A stretch of DNA of 8,308 nt from an uncultured Collinsella sp. (GTDB lineage Bacteria > Actinomycetota > Coriobacteriia > Coriobacteriales > Coriobacteriaceae). A program made the translations under genes and the position numbers. Within the stretch, counting starts at the first letter, position 1. Every line of letters begins with the position of its first letter. Below the pieces are notes generated by a model. The model was given only the letters and a program-made list of their open reading frames with translations, made no database searches and had not been told where the DNA came from. Shown in pieces: positions 1-5,736 of this stretch. The stretch lies in contig CABSNA010000052.1 of assembly GCA_902478865.1 (NCBI GenBank), positions 1-8,308 of the forward strand. The letters are read 5' to 3'.

Positions 1-88
1 ACATCTTCTCATACGCCGCCCGGTCGTTTCGCATGAAACGGTCGTACCGACCGGCGTTCTTGTCCCAGAAACCCTCGCGTTCGTGCAT
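1..88 (-). CDS. Class I SAM-dependent methyltransferase, N-terminal fragment
   Basis: The reading frame opens at the ATG complementary to 86-88 and runs off the left edge after 29 codons. The visible N-terminus has the pattern F-W-D-K-N-A-G-R-Y-D-R-F followed by a basic/acidic helix ending A-A-Y-E-K-M. This is the usual entry helix of small class I (Rossmann-fold) SAM-dependent methyltransferases, just before their glycine-rich SAM-binding loop, which lies outside the window. A G-rich ribosome binding site (GGGGG) sits about 8 bases upstream of the ATG. The substrate cannot be deduced. A palindromic operator at 106-123 suggests single-gene regulation by a dimeric repressor. The gene lies outside the guaA-like repeats and so probably belongs to a neighbouring segment. 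The family call is fairly sure; function is unknown. Confidence 0.72.
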   Translation of the reverse strand, partial: MHEREGFWDKNAGRYDRFMRNDRAAYEKM

Positions 89-105
89 GGCTGTCGCCCC
101 CAAAC

Positions 106-126
106 AGTTAGAGCCATCTAACTATA
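106..126 (-). promoter_or_regulatory. Promoter -10 with palindromic operator for the methyltransferase
   Basis: A perfect 7-bp inverted repeat, AGTTAGA - 4 bases - TCTAACT, occupies 106-123. On the minus strand the hexamer TATAGT (121-126) makes a good -10 and overlaps the outer edge of the palindrome, so a bound dimer would block RNA polymerase. No convincing -35 is seen. The shape fits a TetR-, MarR- or DtxR-type site; the regulator is not in this window. Confidence 0.5.
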
Positions 127-309
127 ACACACGAATCATGCAGTAAGATGAGGCTAACCTTCTTTTCTTGGCTAAGACGCATCTCTTCGGTTTTCGCTTA
201 TAACGGCGCGAATCAGATACTAGGCTGGAGCTGAAGAAAGAGCTCGGCGGACAGGTAGGTCGATACTGGTTCCCGGAACGGTGATCCAGCCAATTACACC
301 AGGGCCCTA

Positions 310-327
310 GTCATTGAGTGGGAATAG
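310..327 (+). other. guaA 3'-end-like sequence, candidate attachment site (left)
   Basis: The codons ATT GAG TGG GAA TAG encode I-E-W-E-stop, the near-universal C-terminus of GMP synthase (GuaA), but no guaA body precedes them (upstream residues are T-R-A-L-V). The sequence matches 7217-7234 at 16 of 18 positions, including 12 identical bases GAGTGGGAATAG, in the same orientation. The 3' end of guaA is an established integration site for genomic islands, so an orphan copy is best read as an att footprint. No integrase is visible in the window. Confidence 0.5.
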
Positions 328-336
328 AAAATTCCT

Positions 337-387
337 TAGTTATGGGGGTATTAATTTGATTTCCTTTAGGATACACCCCCATAACTA
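337..387. repeat. 13-bp perfect inverted repeat next to the left att-like site
   Basis: TAGTTATGGGGGT (337-349) is the exact reverse complement of 375-387, with a 25-base AT-rich spacer. It begins 10 bases after the guaA-like sequence. It lacks a T-tract in either direction and has a long loop, so it does not look like a simple terminator. Possible roles are recombinase or excisionase arm sites, an operator, or the first hairpin of the structured leader that follows. Confidence 0.55.
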
Positions 388-390
388 TAT

Positions 391-651
391 GAATTGACCT
401 GCTGACTCCAATGAAGATTGGAGGGTAACGGCCAGGGGCGACGGCCCAGCGAGTGTTATTTTGCGAGCTATGCGCGTTGAAAGCGACCTTTCGTGGTATA
501 AACTGCTTGCCGGAAGCCGCGGCTTTCAGAGTACGGCTTACGTGTACGTTTAACCTCCGTGGGCGACGGGGTGCCGCAAGGCGTAGAATATCGCCCACCT
601 GTAGGGGCCTGCAGCGATGCGGGCCCCACTTCGTATGAAGAGGCGCAACCG
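391..651 (+). ncRNA. Structured leader; candidate antitoxin RNA of a type III TA locus
   Basis: This stretch upstream of the ToxN-like gene has no convincing protein but is rich in hairpins. CTCCAAT/ATTGGAG (406-423) closes on a GAAG loop. GAAAG/CTTTC lies at about 480-493. GTGGGCGA/TCGCCCAC (559-598) encloses GCC-GCAA-GGC (573-582). A 10-bp stem with a GCGA tetraloop lies at 604-627. Type III systems place an antitoxin RNA directly upstream of the toxin, which is why I suggest that role. Against it, the usual tandem repeats of about 35-50 nt are not evident. The only repeat seen is a weak 19-nt match (426-444 with 551-569, 15 of 19). The last stem is not followed by a U-tract. The RNA boundaries are uncertain. 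Confidence 0.35.
494..502 (+). promoter_or_regulatory. Extended -10 promoter for leader and toxin
   Basis: TGGTATAAA is an extended -10 element (TG-N-TATAAA). No -35 with correct spacing is present (TTGAAA at 477-482 is only 14 bases away), which the TG extension can compensate for. Transcription would start near 509 and place the 559-598 and 604-627 hairpins in the toxin's leader. Confidence 0.45.
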
Positions 652-1101
652 GTGAAAGACGTATCCATCTCCCAGGACTTCTTCGACCTCGTCGAGGGCG
701 ACCGCGAGCTCATGCTTAAGCACAATCTCCCCTGCATCGTGGTGGTGAGGCTGCGTTTCCGCGGAAAGCGCAGGGACTTCGCCGTGCCGCTGCATTCCAA
801 CATCGCCCCCAACGTGCCCAAAGACCAGTACTTTGCGTTGCCACCCCGCCCCACGACGCGCCCCGGCTGTCGCCACAGCATCCACTACATCAAGATGTTC
901 CCCATAACCAAGTCCTACCAGCGCCGCTTCAGGACCGAGGGCTCGGCCTACTACGAGACGCTCCAACGCATCATCGACGGCAACATCAAGCGCATTGTCT
1001 CCGAGTGCCAGGCGTACCTCGACCGCTACGAGCGCGAGGGAAGGCCCCGCTTCGCTGTCGACATCGACCGCATCGTGGGCCTGCTGGAGAGCGAGAAGTA
1101 G
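652..1101 (+). CDS. ToxN/AbiQ-superfamily endoribonuclease toxin (type III TA)
   Basis: A 149-residue protein. The start chosen is GTG 652, which has a GAAGAGG ribosome binding site 8 bases upstream and opens directly at the conserved block. A start at 559 would add 31 residues read through strong RNA hairpins. The order of elements follows the ToxN/TenpN/CptN fold. First comes an N-terminal segment V-S-I-S-Q-D-F-F. Next is a beta-rich stretch I-V-V-V-R-L-R-F-R-G-K leading to F-A-V-P-L-H-S-N, the position of the ToxN A-P-L-T-S-P active-site loop. Then come H-Y-I-K-M-F-P-I, matching the ToxN I-N-x3-M-I-P-I strand, and a C-terminal helix pair. These toxins cut mRNA and are held inactive by a small RNA encoded just upstream, usually giving phage defence by abortive infection. 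The catalytic Thr/Lys of ToxN are not obviously kept, as in TenpN-like members. The exact subfamily is uncertain. Confidence 0.6.
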   Translation: MKDVSISQDFFDLVEGDRELMLKHNLPCIVVVRLRFRGKRRDFAVPLHSNIAPNVPKDQYFALPPRPTTRPGCRHSIHYIKMFPITKSYQRRFRTEGSAYYETLQRIIDGNIKRIVSECQAYLDRYEREGRPRFAVDIDRIVGLLESEK

Positions 1102-1592
1102 GGCACCTCGGCTCATACTCGAGCCATGTGGAGCCGCTTCGCATTTTTGAATGCCGCGTGTGCGTCCCAGATACTTGAGAAACAAGCTGTGAAGTGCGGC
1201 GCGCCCGTACCCGTGTACAGCCATCGCCATCAGCGTCTGCGGTGCGCTACGATATCAGGTTGATGTTCAATCTCAACGCAACAGCCTGAACGGACCCCGC
1301 GTTTCCGCAGCTAGCGCAACGCGGAAATAGCCCCCGGCACCTGGCTATCGCCCCGTTTCCGCAGGTGGAGAGGCTATGGAGGCCGGTGCCCCCATGCCGC
1401 CGCCGCATGCTCCGCCAGCCCGCCGCGCAGCCGTTCCGGACTCGGCGCAACGGGCCCTCCGGCCCATGTCCCGGCCCGCCGCCTATCCCGCCAGCGGCCC
1501 CTCGCCCCTCGCGGCCCTGGCCCTGTCGATGCAGCCGGGCGTGAGGTCGAGCTCGCCGGGCGCCAGCTCCTCTATCCCGAACACCCCATAGT
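1102..1592. other. Intergenic region, gene-poor, with GC-rich block and small repeats
   Basis: I see no supportable gene. GGCTC/GAGCC (from 1109) and GCATT/AATGC (1139-1152) are weak hairpins after the toxin, without U-tracts. GTTTCCGCAG occurs twice (1303-1312, 1354-1363), and the first copy also pairs with GCGGAAA just downstream. From about 1376 to 1570 base composition jumps to very high GC. The plus frame there is low-complexity Pro/Ala/Ser. The minus frame (about 1588 to 1485) reads Y-G-V-F-G-I-E-E-L-A-P-G-E-L-D-L-T-P-G before a stop, which looks like the tail of a decayed foreign gene, but I cannot name it. Confidence 0.4.
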
Positions 1593-1622
1593 CTTTCTGG
1601 GATAATGGCGTTATCGAGAAAG
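1593..1622 (+). promoter_or_regulatory. Promoter -10 inside a 30-bp imperfect palindrome, upstream of the HEPN gene
   Basis: CTTTCT (1593-1598) pairs with AGAAAG (1617-1622) and GATAA (1601-1605) with TTATC (1611-1615), around a 5-base centre. The arms differ by one base (GG against G). The hexamer GATAAT (1601-1606), with TG one base before it, makes an extended -10. The palindrome therefore covers the promoter core and ends 10 bases before the ATG. It is a good candidate operator for repression of the toxin-like gene. A role as an RNA hairpin masking the weak ribosome binding site is the alternative. Confidence 0.5.
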
Positions 1623-1632
1623 TGGGTGGGAA

Positions 1633-3312
1633 ATGGATTGCCAGTCTCTGTACGACGAGTTCGCGGACAAGGCGTTGGCGGACATCAAGCTATCGAAGAA
1701 GTTCGCAGACGTCAATGAGTTCAACAGCGGATTCCTTTTTGGAACCGATGATTGCAATTGCGCAAGCATGAAGCAGATGCAGCGAAACTGGGCTGCAGCG
1801 GCGCCTGGCCTATTCGCTGACTTTGCAAGGAAGCTGGCATCTGGGCATTCCATCGAAACCTTCGACCTGCCATCCACGTCAAGATGGAAGAACGCCGGCT
1901 TCGGTTACATTGCGGACGGGGGGAAGCATGCATGCGTCATGCTGTGGCCAAGCATCGACCATAGCCCGCTTAACCACACTAAGAGCAACTCCATGTTCTG
2001 GGCGTTCGAGTTGGTGGAGAACGGGGAGGTTGACGACGTCTACCTTGTATGGCTTGCGGATGAGGCCAACGTCAAGCTCCGCGAGAGTCTCGGCTACTGG
2101 TACGAGTCTTTCTCTCCGCGCGGCGTCAAGCACGTCACTGCAACAGATTGGTTCGAGAGGACTTTCGGAAAGGAAGAGGCCGACCGTTTGACCGACGTGG
2201 CTGGCAGGGTGAGAACGGAGGGCCGACTTGTCCAGGGGTTCACGGTTGTTGCCCTGCCCACCGAGCATGAGCTCGGCTCCTTCAGACGAGAGCTCCTTCA
2301 CGACTACGAGGCGATCGAGCTTCCTCTTATCAGGTACCGTCTGATGGGAAGAGGGATGTCGGAGCGCGACATCGATATCTTGGCGCGCAACATTCAGCGC
2401 AAAGGTCTGTTCGAAATACTCTTCGGGCAAGCCAGCTTCGCCGTCAGCTTTCTGTCGTCAGAGTGGCGCTACAGGCTCAACACCCTCTCCGAGAATGTCG
2501 AGCAGACCGGGACGGTCGCTGGCTACATCAAGGCGATAGAGCAGATGATGTTCGACCTTCTTCCGCTTTGGGCGAACAGGGACTACAAGGTGGCGTTTGG
2601 CGCCGTAAAGGCCTGGAACCCTGCCGTCCCGCTCACCTCAGCCCTCCTGGCGGAGAAGGACAAAGAGGCAACGTTGGGCCCGCTTGCCTATCTATTTGCA
2701 AGCTACCAGCACAAATACTTCAACGTGCGCATCTACGATCCTGAGATTGATTACAAGTTCTTTCGCGAGCTCCTGTTCGGGCGGCTGCGGTCGTTCATGG
2801 ACGACACCCGCAATGGGAAGCTCCATAAGTCCAACTTCTACGACCTGGGCAAGGTTAGGGAAATCAGGGACGAGGTTCTTGACATCATGTTCATGCTGCT
2901 CGGCGGCCTACGGCTCGACGAAGAACAGCTCAAGTATCTTGACGGCATGAGAGCCCAGGGCGAATCGAGCCCCGACGACCTCGCGGAGATGGCAAAGGCC
3001 CTCAATGAGGGACTCGATGGTTTAACCGTCAGCTCAATCGAGAGCGCGCATCTCATCGCTATAGAGCATCATGACGACACCCACCTCTGGTCCATCGCCC
3101 TGTCGATAATGGGTGACGGGATCGACATCCATAACTCCTACTACTACTCTCCGCTGCGCGGGCTGTCGCAGGATGAAGAGCTGGAAAACATTGATCGCCT
3201 ATTCAGAAGGTACCGCTCGGAAAGGTGCGCCTCTGATGCCCTTGCAGAGGTTCTGACCGAGTACGTCGTCTTTAGCGTTAAATCCAAGCCGTTTCATGTC
3301 CCTTTGCAATAA
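1633..3312 (+). CDS. Unnamed 559-aa protein with C-terminal HEPN-like RNase domain; candidate defence effector
   Basis: I do not recognise a named family. Residues 1-200 form a mixed domain rich in aromatic residues and Asp/Glu, with no motif I can assign. About 275-430 looks like a HEPN domain. It opens with a helix G-T-V-A-G-Y-I-K-A-I-E-Q-M-M, the usual Y-I-x-A-I-E start of defence HEPN domains. The catalytic-type motif R393-N394-G-K-L-H398 (R-x4-H) follows, with H-K-S-N after it, then the closing helix E-I-R-D-E-V-L-D-I-M-F-M-L-L-G-G-L. HEPN proteins with this motif are metal-independent RNases found in toxin-antitoxin and abortive-infection systems. There is no signal peptide or membrane segment, so it should be cytoplasmic. 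The ribosome binding site is weak (GGTGGG). The 3' end overlaps the convergent WYL regulator by 35 bp. The RNase activity and defence role are inferred. Confidence 0.6.
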   Translation: MDCQSLYDEFADKALADIKLSKKFADVNEFNSGFLFGTDDCNCASMKQMQRNWAAAAPGLFADFARKLASGHSIETFDLPSTSRWKNAGFGYIADGGKHACVMLWPSIDHSPLNHTKSNSMFWAFELVENGEVDDVYLVWLADEANVKLRESLGYWYESFSPRGVKHVTATDWFERTFGKEEADRLTDVAGRVRTEGRLVQGFTVVALPTEHELGSFRRELLHDYEAIELPLIRYRLMGRGMSERDIDILARNIQRKGLFEILFGQASFAVSFLSSEWRYRLNTLSENVEQTGTVAGYIKAIEQMMFDLLPLWANRDYKVAFGAVKAWNPAVPLTSALLAEKDKEATLGPLAYLFASYQHKYFNVRIYDPEIDYKFFRELLFGRLRSFMDDTRNGKLHKSNFYDLGKVREIRDEVLDIMFMLLGGLRLDEEQLKYLDGMRAQGESSPDDLAEMAKALNEGLDGLTVSSIESAHLIAIEHHDDTHLWSIALSIMGDGIDIHNSYYYSPLRGLSQDEELENIDRLFRRYRSERCASDALAEVLTEYVVFSVKSKPFHVPLQ

Positions 3313-4477
3313 CATCTCGCTCGGCTCCCAGGGCGCTTTCAAGCATGGAGATATAGCCCTCGTGCGCCGCCTCGTAATCTTCGACGAACTGCCGAAGCGT
3401 ATCGGCGCTGCATGACGAAAGGCCCCGAAAGGTCCTGGCCCAGGTGAGGCCTTTCGGCTTTGCAAGGAAAACGCCTCCTCCCATACCGAAAAGCCAACGG
3501 TAGAGGGTTGGAGACAGCTGCGTCCTCACGCAGGCGTAGCCATGGGGATTGCCGGCATCGTCCTCGGAGACGTGCGAAAAAACCAAGTCGTGGCCGAACC
3601 TGTCGTAGGCATATTGGGCGCAACGCCCCTCGACTTTGAGGAAAAGCGTCCTGCTGGTCCCGTCGCCGTACATGTCAATCCGCTCTCGGACGTCGGCGGC
3701 CACCCTTCTCCTAAGCTCGTCAACCCTGCCGGGGTTGCGGAGCTTCTTCCCCGATACCATCGCGTTCGTCATATGGTCCAGCCTGCGGAAAAAGGGTTCG
3801 CCCTCGGGAACCTCGTCAGTTGTCACGCAGGTCTCAAGATAGTAGTGTCCGAAGCTGTAGACGAGGCAAACGGGGTCTTCGGACGAGATCTGGCGGTCAA
3901 TCAGCTCATCCCCGTTCATCAAGTGGCGGCGATAACGGAAGCAGAGCTGTTCGTTGTTGCGAATCGCGGAGGAGGCGGCGACTATCGCCGCAAGTGCGTT
4001 CATGCCCTCATGGGTTTCGCGCTCATCGACAAAGATCGATTCGACCATCTCTTCCAGCTCGCGGTCGGACATGATTTCCTCGAGCTTCGCGCAAAGGCGA
4101 GCGCGCTGCTCCTCATTGACGAACTTGCTCGTTCTCACCATGCCCATCAGGAGCGAAGAGTCATGCGATGAAAAGGGCTTTGCCGCGCAGCGGTACCCGG
4201 TTTTCTCGCCCCGCCCAGGCTTTATGACTTCGGCTCCGAAGGGGCTGCATGATGCCAAAGCGTCGAGATCGGCGCGGACGGAGTTTTCGGCCACATTGCT
4301 CCCCGACAGTCGCGAGAGAACCAGAGCTATTTCCTGCGAGGTGAGCCCCTCGTTCTCGTCGGTGAAATCGCATAGCAGGCGCGCGACTGCCAGCAGGCGC
4401 TGTCGCGTTCCGCTCTCAATCGCGCCGCATCTCTCGAGAAAAGCCGCTATCTCAATGTCCGTCAGCTTCCTCGACAT
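3278..4477 (-). CDS. WYL-domain transcriptional regulator
   Basis: A 399-residue protein. The start is the ATG complementary to 4475-4477, preceded by GAGG at 5-base spacing. A start at 4504 would add nine residues but has no ribosome binding site. Residues 25-75 form a winged helix (L-T-S-Q-E-I-A-L-V-L then S-V-R-A-D-L-D-A-L). About 165-245 is the WYL domain (C-L-V-Y-S-F-G-H-Y-Y-L then F-F-R-R-L-D-H-M). The C-terminal part has the WCX pattern, with L-S-P-T-L-Y-R-W-L-F-G-M-G-G-G. WYL regulators commonly control defence systems (CapW with CBASS, BrxR with BREX) and bind nucleic acid or nucleotide ligands. Its gene is convergent with the HEPN gene and divergent from two small genes, so either could be its target. 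Read-through at its 3' end would make antisense RNA to the HEPN gene. Confidence 0.85.
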   Translation of the reverse strand: MSRKLTDIEIAAFLERCGAIESGTRQRLLAVARLLCDFTDENEGLTSQEIALVLSRLSGSNVAENSVRADLDALASCSPFGAEVIKPGRGEKTGYRCAAKPFSSHDSSLLMGMVRTSKFVNEEQRARLCAKLEEIMSDRELEEMVESIFVDERETHEGMNALAAIVAASSAIRNNEQLCFRYRRHLMNGDELIDRQISSEDPVCLVYSFGHYYLETCVTTDEVPEGEPFFRRLDHMTNAMVSGKKLRNPGRVDELRRRVAADVRERIDMYGDGTSRTLFLKVEGRCAQYAYDRFGHDLVFSHVSEDDAGNPHGYACVRTQLSPTLYRWLFGMGGGVFLAKPKGLTWARTFRGLSSCSADTLRQFVEDYEAAHEGYISMLESALGAERDVIAKGHETAWI

Positions 4478-4496
4478 GGTTTCCTCGTTTCTTTTG

Positions 4497-4522
4497 AATG
4501 ACATTAAATATTGTAGGTCATT
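4497..4522 (-). promoter_or_regulatory. WYL gene promoter with inverted repeat, candidate autoregulatory operator
   Basis: AATGAC (4497-4502) and GTCATT (4517-4522) form a 6-bp inverted repeat with a 14-base AT-rich spacer. On the minus strand the spacer and right arm contain TACAAT, a 5 of 6 match to the -10 consensus, about 30 bases before the WYL start. The placement over the promoter of a dimeric regulator suggests autoregulation. No good -35 is seen. Confidence 0.4.
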
Positions 4523-4599
4523 AGAGCGTCTGCATTCGAACGGCAGGGCTCTTATTCGAGAAACTGTCCTCAGTAAAACCCGTAGAGGAGGAGGAACTG

Positions 4600-4770
4600 A
4601 TGACCGACAAGAGCCGTTTGGAAGATAAGCACTTCGAAAAGGCGGGAAGTGGCCGCGACATGGACACGTGGTTCTTCAGGTTGATGGCCGCCGCCGTGAC
4701 GTGCATGACCGTGGCGCTCCTCGCTGAAATGGCATGCCACTTCGCCCTCACGCTCAAGCTGCTCGCCTAG
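4600..4770 (+). CDS. Small membrane protein, 56 aa, function unknown
   Basis: A short frame with an excellent ribosome binding site (GGAGGAGG, 4587-4594) 5 bases before the ATG, which makes it a convincing gene despite its size. Residues 1-22 are charged and hydrophilic (M-T-D-K-S-R-L-E-D-K). From W24 to the end the protein is hydrophobic (A-A-A-V-T-C-M-T-V-A-L-L-A-E-M-A-C) with a C-terminal L-K-L-L-A, enough for one membrane-spanning helix with a cytoplasmic N-terminus. It is followed after 24 bases by another small gene on the same strand, so the two are probably co-transcribed. They are divergent from the WYL regulator and may be controlled by it. A toxin, holin-like or accessory membrane role is possible, but nothing in the sequence decides this. 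Confidence 0.6.
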   Translation: MTDKSRLEDKHFEKAGSGRDMDTWFFRLMAAAVTCMTVALLAEMACHFALTLKLLA

Positions 4771-4794
4771 ACTAACCCCACGAAAGGAACGACC

Positions 4795-5025
4795 ATGGAC
4801 AGCAAGAACATCGCAAAGGCCGCCACCGAGCTCGTCGACTCGCCCGAGGGTGCGCTGAAGACCGTCAGGGAAGCCATCGGGTACGCGCTCGAGGTCAACC
4901 CAACGAAGGAGCAGGCCGCCATTGCGGTCGCCGCGCTGATGGCGTCGGTCGCCTTCTATGCGATCAAGAAGAACTACAGTTTCGCATACGACAAGCTGTC
5001 GTTCACCGCGCCGTCGGCCGGGTAG
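4795..5025 (+). CDS. Small protein, 76 aa, one predicted membrane segment, function unknown
   Basis: The ATG at 4795 is preceded by AAAGGA at 6-base spacing and lies 24 bases after the previous small gene, so the pair looks like an operon. Residues 1-41 are polar and helical with several Lys, Glu and Asp. Residues about 42-58 (A-A-I-A-V-A-A-L-M-A-S-V-A-F-Y-A-I) form a hydrophobic segment, followed by K-K-N-Y and a short polar tail ending S-A-G. I recognise no family. The pairing of two small proteins with a membrane segment beside a WYL regulator recalls membrane-acting effectors or bacteriocin-like peptides, but there is no leader or processing site to support the latter. The downstream end abuts the IS200 left end. 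Confidence 0.65.
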   Translation: MDSKNIAKAATELVDSPEGALKTVREAIGYALEVNPTKEQAAIAVAALMASVAFYAIKKNYSFAYDKLSFTAPSAG

Positions 5026-5050
5026 TGCGAGCGATGGAAACGCCCAGAAG

Positions 5051-5083
5051 GAGAGCCGGAGCCATAGGCCCCGGCCCTCTCTC
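5051..5083 (+). terminator. GC-rich hairpin after the small-gene pair, possible terminator
   Basis: GAGAG-CCGG-A-GCC pairs with GGC-C-CCGG-CC-CTCTC around an ATA loop, giving about 12 base pairs with one mismatch and a two-base bulge. It starts 25 bases after the stop codon of the 76-aa gene. The U-tract is poor (GTGGTTTATG), so termination is only likely. It could also be part of the IS200 left end. Confidence 0.4.
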
Positions 5084-5515
5084 GTGGTTTATGGGCTTTA
5101 GCCTGTGCGGGGCGCGCAGCGCGCCGCATCAGAAACCACCCGCTATGCGGGTGGGGCCAAACGGCTTTACAAAGCCGCCCCCTCGCCGGACACTTGCGAT
5201 TGTTCAGGCCGCAAGGAATCCGAGTCGAGAGGGCGGTGGTGGCGTATGGCCCAGAAGGCCTACAGCCTGTCGCACACGAAGTGGATGTGCAAGTACCACG
5301 TCGTGTTCACGCCGAAGTATAGGCGCAAAGTCATCTACAACCAAATAAGGTCCGACCTTGGGGAGATCTTCAGGAAGCTCTGCCGGTACAAGGGGATAGA
5401 GATCATCGAGGGGCACCTGATGCCCGACCACGTCCACATGCTGCTGGCGATACCGCCGAAGTACAGCGTGTCGAGCGTGATGGGCTACCTGAAGGGGAAG
5501 AGCTCGCTGATGATT
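5084..5515 (+). mobile_element. Truncated IS200/IS605-type insertion sequence, left end retained
   Basis: Upstream of the transposase frame is a dense set of hairpins typical of IS200-type left ends. GTGGTTT (5084-5090) pairs with AAACCAC (5133-5139). Inside this is GGC-TTTA-GCC (from 5094) and a GC-rich stem (about 5105-5128). CCACCCGC-TAT-GCGGGTGG (5136-5154) and CGGCTTT/AAAGCCG (5162-5177) follow. Such structures are recognised as single-stranded DNA by the transposase and also reduce its translation. Similarity to the transposase ends at about 5515, and no right end is present. The exact left tip is not determined. Confidence 0.65.
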
Positions 5516-5536
5516 AGCTCACGACTGATTCCCTGA
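5246..5536 (+). pseudogene. tnpA: IS200/IS605 family transposase TnpA (Y1 HUH), truncated
   Basis: The frame from ATG 5246 begins M-A-Q-K-A-Y-S-L-S-H-T-K-W-M and continues with C-K-Y-H-V-V-F-T-P-K-Y-R-R-K-V, the standard N-terminus of IS200-type TnpA. The metal-binding HUH pair is present as H62-V-H64 in P-D-H-V-H-M-L-L. Homology continues through S-V-M-G-Y-L-K-G-K-S-S-L-M-I and then breaks; only six unrelated residues precede the stop. The product is 96 residues against about 150 for the family. It lacks the C-terminal helix carrying the nucleophilic tyrosine, so it should not be able to transpose. The break lies next to the AbiF locus terminator, so a deletion or insertion joined the two. 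Confidence 0.85.
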
Positions 5537-5562
5537 AAATAAAAGGCGCCCATGAGGACACC
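5536..5562 (-). terminator. Rho-independent terminator at the end of the AbiF locus
   Basis: On the minus strand GGTGTCC (5556-5562) pairs with GGGCGCC (5545-5551), with two G-U pairs and a TCAT loop, and is followed by TTTTATTTT. Just before it on the minus strand is ATAGCCTGCAG, an 11-base match to the start of AbiF RNA copy 2. This may therefore be a third, degenerate unit as well as a backup terminator. Confidence 0.65.
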
Positions 5563-5604
5563 TGCAGGCTATCTTCGAACTACTTGATTTGGAGCAGACG
5601 GAGG

Positions 5605-5663
5605 AAAAAATAGGGCAGAATCGCTTTCACGATCCCGCCCCGCAAACCCGAGGGTTTCTAACT
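5605..5663 (-). ncRNA. AbiF-associated small RNA, copy 1
   Basis: Read on the minus strand, a transcript of about 59 nt starts near 5663. It contains hairpin 1, AAACCC/GGGTTT (5644-5657), then hairpin 2 (5613-5640): GGGC-GGG-ATCGT, a GAAA tetraloop, GCGAT-TCT-GCCC, twelve pairs counting G-U. It ends in TATTTTTT, so hairpin 2 doubles as an intrinsic terminator. Copy 2 has the same layout with compensatory base changes. AbiF-type genes are known to lie next to a conserved small RNA (the abiF motif), proposed to act as antitoxin or guide-like partner of the HEPN protein. I identify it from position and structure, not from a database hit. Confidence 0.75.
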
Positions 5664-5669
5664 GGCTCC

Positions 5670-5697
5670 ATTATTCCGGGCTTCTCAGTTCTGTCAT
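5670..5697 (-). promoter_or_regulatory. Promoter of AbiF RNA copy 1
   Basis: On the minus strand, ATGACA (5692-5697, 5 of 6 to the -35 consensus) is followed after 16 bases by AATAAT (5670-5675, 5 of 6 to the -10). Transcription would start at about 5663. Spacing and the shared TGACAGAA at the -35 are the same as for copy 2. Confidence 0.7.
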
Positions 5698-5736
5698 TGA
5701 CCCAGGTATCACCCGTCTCCTATAGCGAGTGAATAT

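Noticed and set aside
559..651. A longer start (ATG 559) for the ToxN-like protein
   Set aside because: The extra 31 residues are low-complexity, are read through two strong RNA hairpins and have no ribosome binding site, whereas GTG 652 has GAAGAGG at good spacing and begins at the conserved block.
1376..1591. Plus-strand frame of 71 codons as a gene
   Set aside because: The product is Pro/Ala/Ser low complexity in a very GC-rich stretch, with no motif; it is best explained by composition.
3542..4171. Plus-strand frame of 209 codons opposite the WYL gene
   Set aside because: It is antisense to a clearly recognisable WYL regulator and has no recognisable product.
5084..5245. IS200 left-end hairpins as a TnpB guide RNA or riboswitch
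   Set aside because: No tnpB is present, guide RNAs of that type lie at the other end of such elements, and hairpins of this kind are normal for IS200 left ends.
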